Part shown: positions 1-6,897 of the stretch, one piece after another | How the letters are laid out: every line of letters starts with the position of its first letter | How positions within the stretch are numbered: position 1 is the stretch's first letter | Source of the DNA: JAGTQI01 sp038868115 | GTDB taxonomy: Archaea; Thermoproteota; Bathyarchaeia; Bathyarchaeales; Bathycorpusculaceae | Length of the DNA stretch: 12,543 nt | Reading direction: 5' to 3' | Assembly: GCA_038868115.1 (NCBI GenBank) | Contig: JAWBXA010000027.1 | Coordinates: forward strand, 1-12,543 | The notes under the pieces: model-generated | What the model saw: the letters and a program-made list of their open reading frames with translations, nothing else | What the model was told of the DNA's origin: nothing | The model's database searches: none | Translations under genes and position numbers: made by a program

Positions 1-1338
1 AACAAGCCCCTCTATCGACTGGTAGCAAACAGCATCAGCTCCTATAATTTTAGCTATTTCTTCCGGTGTGTGCTTTGCGCCTATCAGCTGCCCATAGGTT
101 GCCATGTCTATCCCGTAAAAGCATGGACCAATTATTCGTGGAAAAGTCACAAACAAGTAAACCTTTTTGGCGCCCATTCTGCGAAGCTTCTCCACAGTAA
201 TCCGCGTTGTGTCGCCTCGAACAATGCTGTCATCCACCACTATAACCCTTTTACCCTTCACCTTTGAGGCTAAAATGTTAATTTTCTTGTCTATGGTGGC
301 GTAGCGCTCCTTATTAAGCAGTATAAACGCGCGTTCGGTCACATAGCGATGCCTGCGGGTCGCCCTCTCCCACCTTAAACCAGACTCTTCATGAACCCCC
401 AGCGCCGCATCATCGCCGGTCTCCGGCATAGAGATAACCATGTCCGCATCCTTAACAATGTCCGGGTTTTCCCTCACAAGGTTTCTCCCAAACTCCTCGC
501 GGATTTCATAAACATACTTCTTGTCAAAAATGGAGTCTGGTCTGGCAAAATAGGCAAACTCAAAGGCACAAAAGGCTTTCCGTTCAGAACACATAAGCCT
601 TTCACGTTGAAACCCGTTTTCTGAGACTGTTATGAACTCACCGGGCTCAACCTCAAAGTCCCAAGATAAACTGTTTATGTCTAAACCAACAGTTTCAGAA
701 GAAAAAGCATACGTTTTGCCATCGCTACTGTGACCAGCACAAAGAGGCCTTATACCATGAGGGTCCTTGAAAGCAAAAAACTTGCCCTCTCCAGATATCC
801 CGACAATTGAAAAGGCGCCTTCAATCTCTTGCATGCATTTCTTCACGGCGGTAATAAGGTCTTTGCTTTTGGCTAGCTCTATTAAAAGTTTGTAACATAT
901 GAGGTCAGCGTCGCACCTGTAATTAAATTTTGGAAACTCTCTGGAAAGCTCCCTCTTAAGCTGAAAAGTGTTCACGACATTGCCGTTAAAGGAGATAGCC
1001 ACCTTAAAACCGTTTTTAGAGGCAGTTACGGGTTGAGTGCCCTTTAACAAAGACTTGTCATCCGTCTTGCCAGAGGTCGTATATCTAACATTACCTATAC
1101 CGATATGCCCCGGCAAACACCCGAACCACTCCTGAATAGCGCTTGTCTTAATCTTCGGTATAAGGTCCAAACTTCTATGAACGTAAAATTTTCCATCGGC
1201 ATATGTGAGAAAACCATGAGACTGGTGCCCTCTATGATTTTGGGCCCTCAAACCCCAATACACATATGGGAATATGGGTTGTCGTTCAAAGTTTATTGCA
1301 CCGAAGACTCCGCACGCTATTTTTAAGTTTTCTCCCAT
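1..1338 (-). CDS. purF: Amidophosphoribosyltransferase (PurF), C-terminus cut by window edge
   Basis: Catalyses the first committed step of purine synthesis, making phosphoribosylamine from PRPP and glutamine. 446 residues are visible from the ATG at 1338; the C-terminus lies beyond the left edge. After an 8-residue propeptide comes CGVFG with Cys9, the expected N-terminal nucleophile of class II amidotransferases. R85 in VRYTT and N118-G119 in SFNGN match the glutamine site and oxyanion hole. FEFAYFARPDS (259-269) is the linker motif, and VIVVDDSIVRGDTT (365-378) is the PRPP loop. Cys257 and Cys406 match two of the four [4Fe-4S] ligands of the Bacillus-type enzyme; the other two would lie past the edge. 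The usual LQHRGQE motif is replaced by AQNHRGHQS (32-40), so this is a divergent family member. No Shine-Dalgarno precedes the start. The gene is separated from aspS by 215 bp and probably has its own promoter. Confidence 0.93.
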   Translation of the reverse strand, partial: MGENLKIACGVFGAINFERQPIFPYVYWGLRAQNHRGHQSHGFLTYADGKFYVHRSLDLIPKIKTSAIQEWFGCLPGHIGIGNVRYTTSGKTDDKSLLKGTQPVTASKNGFKVAISFNGNVVNTFQLKRELSREFPKFNYRCDADLICYKLLIELAKSKDLITAVKKCMQEIEGAFSIVGISGEGKFFAFKDPHGIRPLCAGHSSDGKTYAFSSETVGLDINSLSWDFEVEPGEFITVSENGFQRERLMCSERKAFCAFEFAYFARPDSIFDKKYVYEIREEFGRNLVRENPDIVKDADMVISMPETGDDAALGVHEESGLRWERATRRHRYVTERAFILLNKERYATIDKKINILASKVKGKRVIVVDDSIVRGDTTRITVEKLRRMGAKKVYLFVTFPRIIGPCFYGIDMATYGQLIGAKHTPEEIAKIIGADAVCYQSIEGLV

Positions 1339-1553
1339 GTGCGGGGGGATAAAAAAACCTCTTTATCAACTTTTAGAACAAGTTTAAATCAAATCCTTGA
1401 AAGCCAGTTTATGCTTTAGAAAATCCCATAAAGAGGGACAAAGCTCAGAGAAAATGAGGTGCGGATAAATGTAGGAATGCAACAAATTCCGCCTGTAAGG
1501 CTTCGAAATCTATAGAGGAGTCAATTTAGGCTTTTGCTATAACCTAATTGTCC
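1339..1553. other. aspS-purF intergenic region
   Basis: This 215-bp spacer lies between two genes on the minus strand. It holds a TATA-like TTTAAA (1383-1388) placed for purF, and two weak inverted repeats: GGAAT/ATTCC at 1474-1490 and CAATTTAGG/CCTAATTG at 1522-1550. I see no tRNA, box C/D RNA or ORF in it. Confidence 0.5.
1380..1392 (-). promoter_or_regulatory. Candidate TATA box for purF
   Basis: Read on the minus strand this is GATTTAAACT, centred about 48 bp before the purF ATG. An archaeal TATA box sits about 25-27 bp before the transcript start, so the leader would be about 20 nt. The match is short and the surroundings are AT-rich. Confidence 0.3.
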
Positions 1554-2873
1554 TCATGGCGTCAGCCTAAACTTGTCTCTAGGATAAAGCGTGACCTCGC
1601 GGATGTTCTTCTTTCCCGTTAACATCATGGTGAGCCTTTCCAAACCAATGGCCCAACCGGCATGAGGCGGCATACCATAATCAAAAGCCTGCAAATGATA
1701 CTTGAAGGATTCTGGGTTTAACCCCTTATCCATTAACCGCTTTATTAGAAGCTCTTTTGAGGCTATTCTGGTTCCGCCAGAAGAGAGTTCAATCCAACGC
1801 CACATAAGATCGAAACCTTCGCAGATCTCGGGATCATCATCTTTGGGCTTTATGTAGAAAGCCTTAGACCTTGTCGGCCAGTCCGTAATGAAGTAAAAGT
1901 ACGGGTGGATTTTGCCAAGTGTTCTGAAGGCCGGTGTTGGTATGTCCTCACCCCAACGAATCTCTATGCCTTCGTTCTTCAAGTCTTCGAGTACTTGGTC
2001 ATAGGTCAAGCGTTTAAAGGGGATTTTAGGCACGTCCACTTGATGATTTAACATTGCCAACTCTCTCGCGCAATTTTCACGGACAATTTTACATGTGTGC
2101 TGCATGAGTTGCTCCAACAACTGCATAACATCATCGGCCGAGGCAAAAGCTTGCTCAACATCTATTGAGACAAACTCACTTAAATGCCGTCTCGTGTGAG
2201 TTTTCTCAGCCCTGAAAAAAGGACCTACCTCAAAAACTTTTTCAAGACTTATGACCAACTGTTCCTTGTAAAGTTGGGGGCTTTGCGCGAGAAAAGCCTT
2301 CTTTTCAAAATAGTCCACCGGAAAAAGTGCTGCACCACCTTCTGTGGCTGAGGCAATTATGCGGGGAGTGTGAACTTCTATAAACCCTCTTTCAGAGAGG
2401 AAGTTGCGTATCGCTTTAACAGCTGTGTGCTGGATCTTGAAGATGGCTATATTCTCTTCACGGCAAAGGTCTAGTGCACGGGCGTCAAGCCGAACCTCCA
2501 GTTGAGCGGGCACCTTTCCGGTAATGTCTATTGGCAACTGCGTTGCTGCGGTGCTGAAAATTCTAATCTCCTTCGGTATAACTTCGACCCCTCTAGGCGT
2601 AATCTCGGTTTTCTTAACAACTCCTTTCACGCCTATGCTGTATCTCCTCTGCAAGGCGTCGGACTTCGATAAAACTTCGCTGCTCACTTTCTTCTGCGGG
2701 ATAGTTATCTGTACAGTGCCTTCGCGGTCCTGCAGTATTATGAAGCGGATTCCGCCTAAATCCCGAATTTCTTGAACCCATCCAAAAAGAGTGACCTCTT
2801 GCCCATCAAGGTCGGGTCGTATCTCAATAGAGTAGTGGGTTCTCCGCCACCCCCCAATAGGGTCAAGTTTCAT
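1554..2873 (-). CDS. aspS: Aspartyl-tRNA synthetase, archaeal type, probably non-discriminating (Asp/Asx)
   Basis: Charges tRNA with aspartate. The 439-residue length is normal for the archaeal class IIb enzyme. An N-terminal OB-fold anticodon-binding domain occupies about residues 12-110 and contains GWVQEIRDLGG. The catalytic domain follows, with the flipping loop ATEGG (176-180), QSPQLYKE (197-204), motif 2 FRAE (220-223) and motif 3 GLERL (410-414), and it ends in the typical archaeal YPRDKFRLTP. Aligned by eye with the Thermococcus enzyme, the two OB-fold specificity positions (Trp26 and Lys85 in discriminating enzymes) are Gln34 and Pro93 here. Pro at the second position is the state reported for non-discriminating archaeal AspRS, which also make Asp-tRNAAsn. 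The ATG at 2873 lies 12 bp after the stop of the KH gene, so cotranscription with it is likely. The specificity call is inference. Confidence 0.96.
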   Translation of the reverse strand: MKLDPIGGWRRTHYSIEIRPDLDGQEVTLFGWVQEIRDLGGIRFIILQDREGTVQITIPQKKVSSEVLSKSDALQRRYSIGVKGVVKKTEITPRGVEVIPKEIRIFSTAATQLPIDITGKVPAQLEVRLDARALDLCREENIAIFKIQHTAVKAIRNFLSERGFIEVHTPRIIASATEGGAALFPVDYFEKKAFLAQSPQLYKEQLVISLEKVFEVGPFFRAEKTHTRRHLSEFVSIDVEQAFASADDVMQLLEQLMQHTCKIVRENCARELAMLNHQVDVPKIPFKRLTYDQVLEDLKNEGIEIRWGEDIPTPAFRTLGKIHPYFYFITDWPTRSKAFYIKPKDDDPEICEGFDLMWRWIELSSGGTRIASKELLIKRLMDKGLNPESFKYHLQAFDYGMPPHAGWAIGLERLTMMLTGKKNIREVTLYPRDKFRLTP

Positions 2874-2885
2874 GGTCTACGCCTG

Positions 2886-3413
2886 CTAGTCTGTAAACTC
2901 AACACGCAACGTCATGCTACGAACTTTACGGGCAATCTCCTTTAAAGCCTTTACATCAAAGGGCAGCTGTCTTCCACCCCTCTTCTTCAGAATAACTCGG
3001 GTTTCAGTTGTCCCATCCGGAAGCCAAATGGTGTTTATGGTGACTATACTTAAAGGTGCAAACAAGTCCTCCAAAAATTTTCTATCATCGACGCCATACT
3101 CCAAAACCCTTATTGACTTGCCGGTTTTCTCCCCCAAAGCCTTAATTATTTTCCCGCCATACCCAAGAAGGCGGGGGACATCCCCCCTACCAACGAGAAT
3201 AGCTAAAGTATTTCCAGCATCTACAGTTTTATAAAAATAAACATTCTGGAGGGCGGGATAAGTTTCCTCTAACGAAAGCAGTATGTGGGCAATTTTCAAA
3301 TCGAGCTCTGAAACATCGCCCGACTTAACCTTCTCTGAACACTTTTGGCATAAAATTCCACTCTTTAAACAGAAACTACACAGTACCGTTTTCACTAATG
3401 TGGTACCCTCCAT
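2886..3413 (-). CDS. Zinc-ribbon and KH-domain RNA-binding protein (NusA-like)
   Basis: A 175-residue archaeal protein. An N-terminal zinc ribbon uses C12-x2-C15-x6-C22-x2-C25. An acidic helical linker follows (about 33-55), then a KH domain with the loop GYGG (84-87) in the context RLLGYGGKIIKAL. The C-terminal part (about 115-175) holds INTIWLPDGTTETRVILK, which I recall from archaeal proteins annotated as KH-domain or NusA-like proteins. It probably binds RNA in translation or transcription; the exact role is not established here. It sits between alba (46 bp away) and aspS (12 bp away), which supports an information-processing role. I see no Shine-Dalgarno before the ATG at 3413. Confidence 0.82.
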   Translation of the reverse strand: MEGTTLVKTVLCSFCLKSGILCQKCSEKVKSGDVSELDLKIAHILLSLEETYPALQNVYFYKTVDAGNTLAILVGRGDVPRLLGYGGKIIKALGEKTGKSIRVLEYGVDDRKFLEDLFAPLSIVTINTIWLPDGTTETRVILKKRGGRQLPFDVKALKEIARKVRSMTLRVEFTD

Positions 3414-3459
3414 AAATAAAGGAGGAGCGGCGGAGCTTTTGGAAGTTCAGTTGCACGTT

Positions 3460-3738
3460 TCAGCGTTCCAACGTTATCTCGATGGTGCTGACGTTTGTAG
3501 GCGTGCCACCCTCTTCTCTGGGTGCCACCTGCTCGGTTCCAATACCTACTTTCTTAACTTTAACGTCTGGTAGGAATCGGCGCCTAACGACCTCAACGAC
3601 GTCAACAGCTCGGCTTATGGCCCTCCCTCTTGCTTTAATATTTACTTCTTTTGCTCCGCCGTGAAAGAGGGTTATGCAAGCCAGTACATAGTTCATTACT
3701 GGCTTCTTCCCGATCAACACTGAATTGCTTTCAGACAT
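3460..3738 (-). CDS. albA: DNA/RNA-binding protein Alba
   Basis: Small basic chromatin protein that coats DNA as dimers and also binds RNA. From the ATG at 3738 it has 92 residues, the usual size. SVLIGKKPVMNYVLA (6-20) is the Alba signature; K11-K12 match K16-K17 of Sulfolobus Alba, where K16 is the lysine whose acetylation weakens DNA binding. KARGRAISRAVDVVEVVRRRFLP continues the conserved core, and VSTIEITLER forms the last strand. An in-frame GTG at 3753 would add five residues (start-RRSK). I prefer the ATG because the protein then starts like known Alba proteins and purine-rich GGAGTGAGGCGG lies just upstream. First gene of a probable alba-KH-aspS operon. Confidence 0.95.
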   Translation of the reverse strand: MSESNSVLIGKKPVMNYVLACITLFHGGAKEVNIKARGRAISRAVDVVEVVRRRFLPDVKVKKVGIGTEQVAPREEGGTPTNVSTIEITLER

Positions 3739-3955
3739 TTTGGACCGCCTCACTCCTTGTTTCCACTGTTTTCTATGGCTTCATAACCATTTTTATCCAT
3801 AAATAAATACATTACGGTTTTAACTTCTGCCGCGATCTATAAACACGCATACCAGAAGGTTTAAATAAGCTAAAACTTGCCAAATGCTTAAATAATCCAT
3901 ATTTATTGTAAAAATCCTCTATACCTATGACCATATTTAAAGAAGTGTCAGAAGC
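3739..3955. promoter_or_regulatory. Divergent promoter region, alba / winged-helix regulator
   Basis: About 217 bp between divergent genes. For alba (minus strand) a TATA-like stretch lies at 3790-3810 (minus strand TATTTATTTATGGATAAA), giving a leader of about 30-40 nt. For the regulator (plus strand) there are three AT boxes: TTTAAATAA at 3860-3868, CTTAAATAAT at 3887-3896 and ATATTTAA at 3933-3940. The first two share TTAAATAA and are 27 bp apart. Which box is used cannot be read from sequence alone. Confidence 0.45.
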
Positions 3956-4414
3956 TTGGAAACGCTGACAAGGCGCTCAATCCAGCTGCTTCGAATGCTA
4001 TATGAAAAAGGGGAATCAACAAACACGCGCACTTTACGCGCGAAACAAAGCGACTTAGCAAAGGAGTTAGGCATAAGCAGGCAGGCATTAAACCTTCACC
4101 TGAAAAAGCTTAGAGACCTAAACTACATAAGAACTGGAAGAGGATTTATAGACTTAACTGAGAAAGGATTAAGCGCCTTGGGAGTATCATCAACACCGGC
4201 CTTCGTATTTATTAAGGTTTATCCGCCCAAAAGGAGCGAAGTCTACGAAAAAATTAAGGAGACAGTTGTGCAAAAAGCTTTTAGAGTCGCCGGTGACGTT
4301 GACGCCATACTAATAGTTGAAAGAGATAAACTTCATGAAGTTCTGAGGAAATTATCTGCAGTTGAAGGCATAAAAGATACAAAATCCTATATCGCAATGG
4401 AATCCATAAAATGA
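3956..4414 (+). CDS. Winged-helix regulator with RAM (Lrp/AsnC-type) effector domain
   Basis: A 152-residue probable transcription regulator. Residues about 6-75 form a winged helix: the recognition helix is near 41-54 (SRQALNLHLKKLRDL) and RTGRGFIDLTEKG is the wing. Residues about 81-150 look like a RAM domain (AFVFIKV, then GDVDAILIVE and VEGIKDTKSYIAM), the ligand-binding dimerisation module of Lrp/AsnC proteins. The start is TTG at 3956. Nearby ATG (3927) and GTG (3945) codons are out of frame. An ATATTTAA box only about 20 bp upstream allows a leaderless or very short-leader transcript, but boxes further up also fit. sucC begins 24 nt after its stop, so it is probably cotranscribed with sucCD and may sense a related metabolite; that is inference. 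Confidence 0.85.
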   Translation: METLTRRSIQLLRMLYEKGESTNTRTLRAKQSDLAKELGISRQALNLHLKKLRDLNYIRTGRGFIDLTEKGLSALGVSSTPAFVFIKVYPPKRSEVYEKIKETVVQKAFRVAGDVDAILIVERDKLHEVLRKLSAVEGIKDTKSYIAMESIK

Positions 4415-4421
4415 GGCTCAC

Positions 4422-4428
4422 GAGGGGG
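4422..4428 (+). promoter_or_regulatory. Shine-Dalgarno for sucC that supports its CTG start
   Basis: GAGGGGG lies 10 nt before the CTG at 4439. An in-frame TAA (4436-4438) directly precedes that CTG, so translation in this frame cannot begin further upstream. Confidence 0.6.
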
Positions 4429-4438
4429 ATCTATTTAA

Positions 4439-5608
4439 CTGAAGCTTCTTGAGTTTGAAGCAAAAAGGATACTTGCAAAATATGGTGTTCCAACACCAAA
4501 AGGAGAATTAGCCACAAATTTAACTCAAGCCAGAGAAATAGCCTCAAGGCTTAACCTACCCTTAGCTATAAAGGCGCAGGTTCCAGTTGCTGGAAGGGGA
4601 AAAGCTGGGGGAATACTTTTCACAGACTCTTTAACTTCTGCTATAGAGTCTGTGAAAAAACTGCTGGGCATGCAAATTAAAGGAGTACCTGTCCGAAGCG
4701 TCTGGATTGAGGAGAAAATACAAGCCAAAAAAGAGCTCTATTTCGGTATAACTGTTGACAGATTCTCCAAAAGCTATGTCGCGATTGCGTCATCAGAAGG
4801 CGGAATGGAAATAGAGGACGTTGCTGCAAAAACTCCAGAGAAAGTCATAAGGTTCCCAATAAACCCACAGTACGGCTTCAGACCATACCACGCTAGGCAG
4901 ATAGCAAAACGAATGGGGTACTCTGGAAATCAGCTTTCATTACTTGGAAGCATCTTCTATAACCTATATCGAGCTGGCATTGACCATGACGCTGAACTTA
5001 TTGAAATAAACCCTCTAATTGAAACTCCATATGGAAACTTTGTTGCTGTTGACGCCCGCATAATAATTGATGATAACGCCCTCTTCCGTCACCCAGAATT
5101 CAAAGAAAGAATCTTTGAAGACGAGCTCTCCCCACAAGAAATTGAAGCGGCGAAAAACAATCTAGCCTATGTAAAGCTTGATGGAGATATAGGCGTGATA
5201 GGTAATGGTGCCGGGTTAGTGATGGCAACACTAGATGCTATACAACTTTATGGTGGGAAACCAGCAAACTTCCTGGATGTTGGCGGCGGAGCCTCACCAG
5301 AAAAAATTGCAGCAGCCCTAAAAATCGTGCTTTCCGATCCGAATGTCAAAGCTTTATTCATAAACATTTTAGGTGGGATAACTCGCTGCGACGAGGTTGC
5401 CAGAGGAGTTTTGGTTGCAAAGGAAAAGCCAGACATAGAAAAGCCCTTAGTCATACGGCTTATGGGAACAAACGAGGAGGAAGGAAAGCGAATACTAACC
5501 GAGGCGGGAATACATGTGCTGGAAAGCATGGAGGAAGCAGCACGGTATGTAGTGAAAATAGTTAAAAGTGGGGTGAAAAATGGGAATAATCGTCGGCAAA
5601 AATACTAA
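4439..5608 (+). CDS. sucC: Succinyl-CoA ligase (ADP-forming) beta subunit, CTG start
   Basis: Beta subunit of the TCA-cycle enzyme that interconverts succinyl-CoA and succinate while making ATP or GTP. From the CTG at 4439 the product has 389 residues, the normal length, and begins KLLEFEAKRILAKYGVPTPKG after the initiator, as family members do. The ATP-grasp part has KAQVPVAGRGKAGGI (45-59) and EINPL (189-193). The ligase domain has GNGAGLVMATLD (255-266), INILGGITRCDEVARG (309-324) and VLESMEEAA (360-368). The first in-frame GTG, at 4652, would remove 71 residues including the start of the ATP-grasp fold, so it is not a credible start. The 3' end overlaps sucD by 29 nt, implying coupled translation. 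Confidence 0.93.
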   Translation: MKLLEFEAKRILAKYGVPTPKGELATNLTQAREIASRLNLPLAIKAQVPVAGRGKAGGILFTDSLTSAIESVKKLLGMQIKGVPVRSVWIEEKIQAKKELYFGITVDRFSKSYVAIASSEGGMEIEDVAAKTPEKVIRFPINPQYGFRPYHARQIAKRMGYSGNQLSLLGSIFYNLYRAGIDHDAELIEINPLIETPYGNFVAVDARIIIDDNALFRHPEFKERIFEDELSPQEIEAAKNNLAYVKLDGDIGVIGNGAGLVMATLDAIQLYGGKPANFLDVGGGASPEKIAAALKIVLSDPNVKALFINILGGITRCDEVARGVLVAKEKPDIEKPLVIRLMGTNEEEGKRILTEAGIHVLESMEEAARYVVKIVKSGVKNGNNRRQKY

Positions 5609-6455
5609 GGCCATAGTTCAAGGCATAACCGGGGTGCAAGGAAGCTTCCACACAAAACTCATGCTAGAATATGGAACACAAATAGTTGCAGGTGTAACAC
5701 CGGGCAAGGGTGGAGCAAGAGTTCACAATGTTCCCGTATACGACACTATTGAAGAAGCTCTGGAGTATCACCAAGCTGATGCTTCAATAATATTTGTTCC
5801 AGCACCTTTTGCGGCAGATGCTGCATTAGAAGCCCTAGAAAACGGGATAAAAACAGTTATCATAATCACCGAGCATATACCAATCAAAGATACCATTAAT
5901 GTTTTGGCTTACGCCAAACAAGTTAATGCCACAATAATAGGGCCAAACACACCGGGAATAATAACGCCAGGCGAATGTAAACTTGGGATTATGCCAGCCC
6001 ACATATTTAAACCAGGAAACATAGGTATGGTTTCAAGAAGCGGAACACTAACGTACGAAATAGCCGCTAGCCTAACCAAAAAACAGATGGGGCAATCAAC
6101 ATGCATAGGCTTAGGCGGAGACCCTATTGTCGGCTTAAACTTTATAGATGTTCTAAAGCTTTTTGAAAAAGATCCTCAAACAGAAGGTATAGCTCTCATA
6201 GGGGAAATAGGCGGAAACCTCGAAGAACTTGCCGCAGAATATATAGCCAAAGAAAAATATCCAAAACCAGTAGCAGCCTTCATAGCTGGACGTTCAGCTC
6301 CGTCAGGAAAACGCATGGGACATGCCGGCGCTATAATAATGGGCAAGGCTGGAACAGCTGAAAGCAAAATAGAGGCTTTTAGAAAGGCTGGCGTTGAAGT
6401 TGCTGAAAAACCAGGCGAAGTTGCCACATTACTTGAAAAGCTGATAAAACGTTAA
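5580..6455 (+). CDS. sucD: Succinyl-CoA ligase alpha subunit
   Basis: Alpha subunit that binds CoA and carries the phosphohistidine. 291 residues, normal for the family. The Rossmann CoA-binding domain contains VQGITGVQGSFHTKLMLEYG (13-32) and the PGKGG loop (41-45). SRSGTLTYE (152-160) and GLGGDPIVGLNF (177-188) are family motifs. The active-site His248 lies in GHAGAI (247-252). The ATG at 5580 lies inside the end of sucC in another reading frame and is preceded by GGGGTGA, a usable Shine-Dalgarno. It forms an alpha2beta2 or alpha-beta complex with SucC. Confidence 0.97.
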   Translation: MGIIVGKNTKAIVQGITGVQGSFHTKLMLEYGTQIVAGVTPGKGGARVHNVPVYDTIEEALEYHQADASIIFVPAPFAADAALEALENGIKTVIIITEHIPIKDTINVLAYAKQVNATIIGPNTPGIITPGECKLGIMPAHIFKPGNIGMVSRSGTLTYEIAASLTKKQMGQSTCIGLGGDPIVGLNFIDVLKLFEKDPQTEGIALIGEIGGNLEELAAEYIAKEKYPKPVAAFIAGRSAPSGKRMGHAGAIIMGKAGTAESKIEAFRKAGVEVAEKPGEVATLLEKLIKR

Positions 6456-6490
6456 GTTTTCTGTTACTTTATAGCTCAAGTAAATGCAAA

Positions 6491-6501
6491 AAGTATATTT
6501 G
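6491..6501 (+). promoter_or_regulatory. Candidate TATA box for eL40
   Basis: AAGTATATTTG lies in the 90-bp gap between sucD and eL40, about 50 bp before the eL40 ATG, giving a leader of about 22 nt. It suggests eL40 has its own promoter, although readthrough from sucCD is possible. Confidence 0.4.
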
Positions 6502-6545
6502 GGCGGTTTTCTGTTTGTGTAACAACATCCTGGGGTTGAGGCAAA

Positions 6546-6707
6546 ATGCCAATAATGGATCCATTTAAAAAAACTTTAGCTCAGCAGCGTAGGCTTTATG
6601 TAAAAATCTGCAGAGAGTGTGGTGCACGAAACGCCACAGCAGCGGTTAAATGTCGAAAATGTCGCAGCAAAAACCTAAGATGGAAGAAACGGGAAATAAT
6701 TAAGTGA
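6546..6707 (+). CDS. rpl40e: Large-subunit ribosomal protein eL40
   Basis: A 53-residue zinc-binding ribosomal protein found in archaea and eukaryotes; the eukaryotic form is made as a ubiquitin fusion. It starts MPIMDPFKKTLAQQRR. The zinc finger is C22-x2-C25-x10-C36-x2-C39 (KICRECGARN ... VKCRKCRSKNLRWKKRE), and the protein is strongly basic, as expected for rRNA contact. TGAGG lies just before the ATG at 6546 as a Shine-Dalgarno. Confidence 0.95.
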   Translation: MPIMDPFKKTLAQQRRLYVKICRECGARNATAAVKCRKCRSKNLRWKKREIIK

Positions 6708-6747
6708 TAAATTATTTTCAGAAATTCTTAAGGTTTAGAGTAATGAT

Positions 6748-6760
6748 AAAAAATATATAG
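6748..6760 (+). promoter_or_regulatory. Candidate TATA box for the small lysine-rich ORF
   Basis: AAAAAATATATAG lies about 50 bp before the putative TTG start at 6806 and downstream of eL40. The predicted leader is about 20-25 nt. The region is AT-rich, so chance is possible. Confidence 0.3.
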
Positions 6761-6805
6761 TCCTCCATGCTTTTTAATTTCTTACTGGTTTTGAGGTGTA
6801 AATTG

Positions 6806-6859
6806 TTGGCTTGCAAGAAGAAGACGACTAAAAAGAAGGCCAAAGAAGAAAAAAAGTAA
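6806..6859 (+). CDS. Possible 17-residue lysine-rich micro-protein
   Basis: A TTG at 6806 opens a short frame reading (M)ACKKKTTKKKAKEEKK, 17 residues with about half lysine. GAGGTG (6793-6798) sits 7 nt before this TTG, good Shine-Dalgarno spacing, and a TATA-like box lies further up. A second in-frame TTG at 6803 is possible. Very short basic peptides can be real ribosome- or nucleic-acid-associated proteins, but lysine runs also arise by chance from A-rich DNA. The same bases, read on the other strand, give a T-rich tract after the DUF116 gene that could act as its terminator. I do not recognise a family. Confidence 0.35.
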   Translation: MACKKKTTKKKAKEEKK

Positions 6860-6872
6860 AAATATTGACTGT
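6835..6872 (-). terminator. T-rich tract downstream of the DUF116 gene
   Basis: On the minus strand, beginning about 25 nt after the DUF116 stop, the sequence reads AATATTTTTACTTTTTTTC, followed by more T-rich sequence. Archaeal RNA polymerase terminates at such U-runs without needing a hairpin. The tract overlaps the end of the plus-strand lysine-rich ORF. Confidence 0.4.
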
Positions 6873-6897
6873 CTAAGATAACCTATATTTTTCTCCT

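Noticed and set aside
391..1326. Plus-strand open frames across 70-1326
   Set aside because: They are shadows on the opposite strand of purF, which has clear family motifs throughout.
1522..1550. Hairpin CAATTTAGG/CCTAATTG as an intrinsic terminator for aspS
   Set aside because: The stem has a bulge and no T-run follows it on the minus strand. It may be chance.
3739..3753. GTG at 3753 as the start of Alba
   Set aside because: It would add five residues before the conserved N-terminus and would place the start inside the purine-rich ribosome-binding stretch. The ATG at 3738 fits better.
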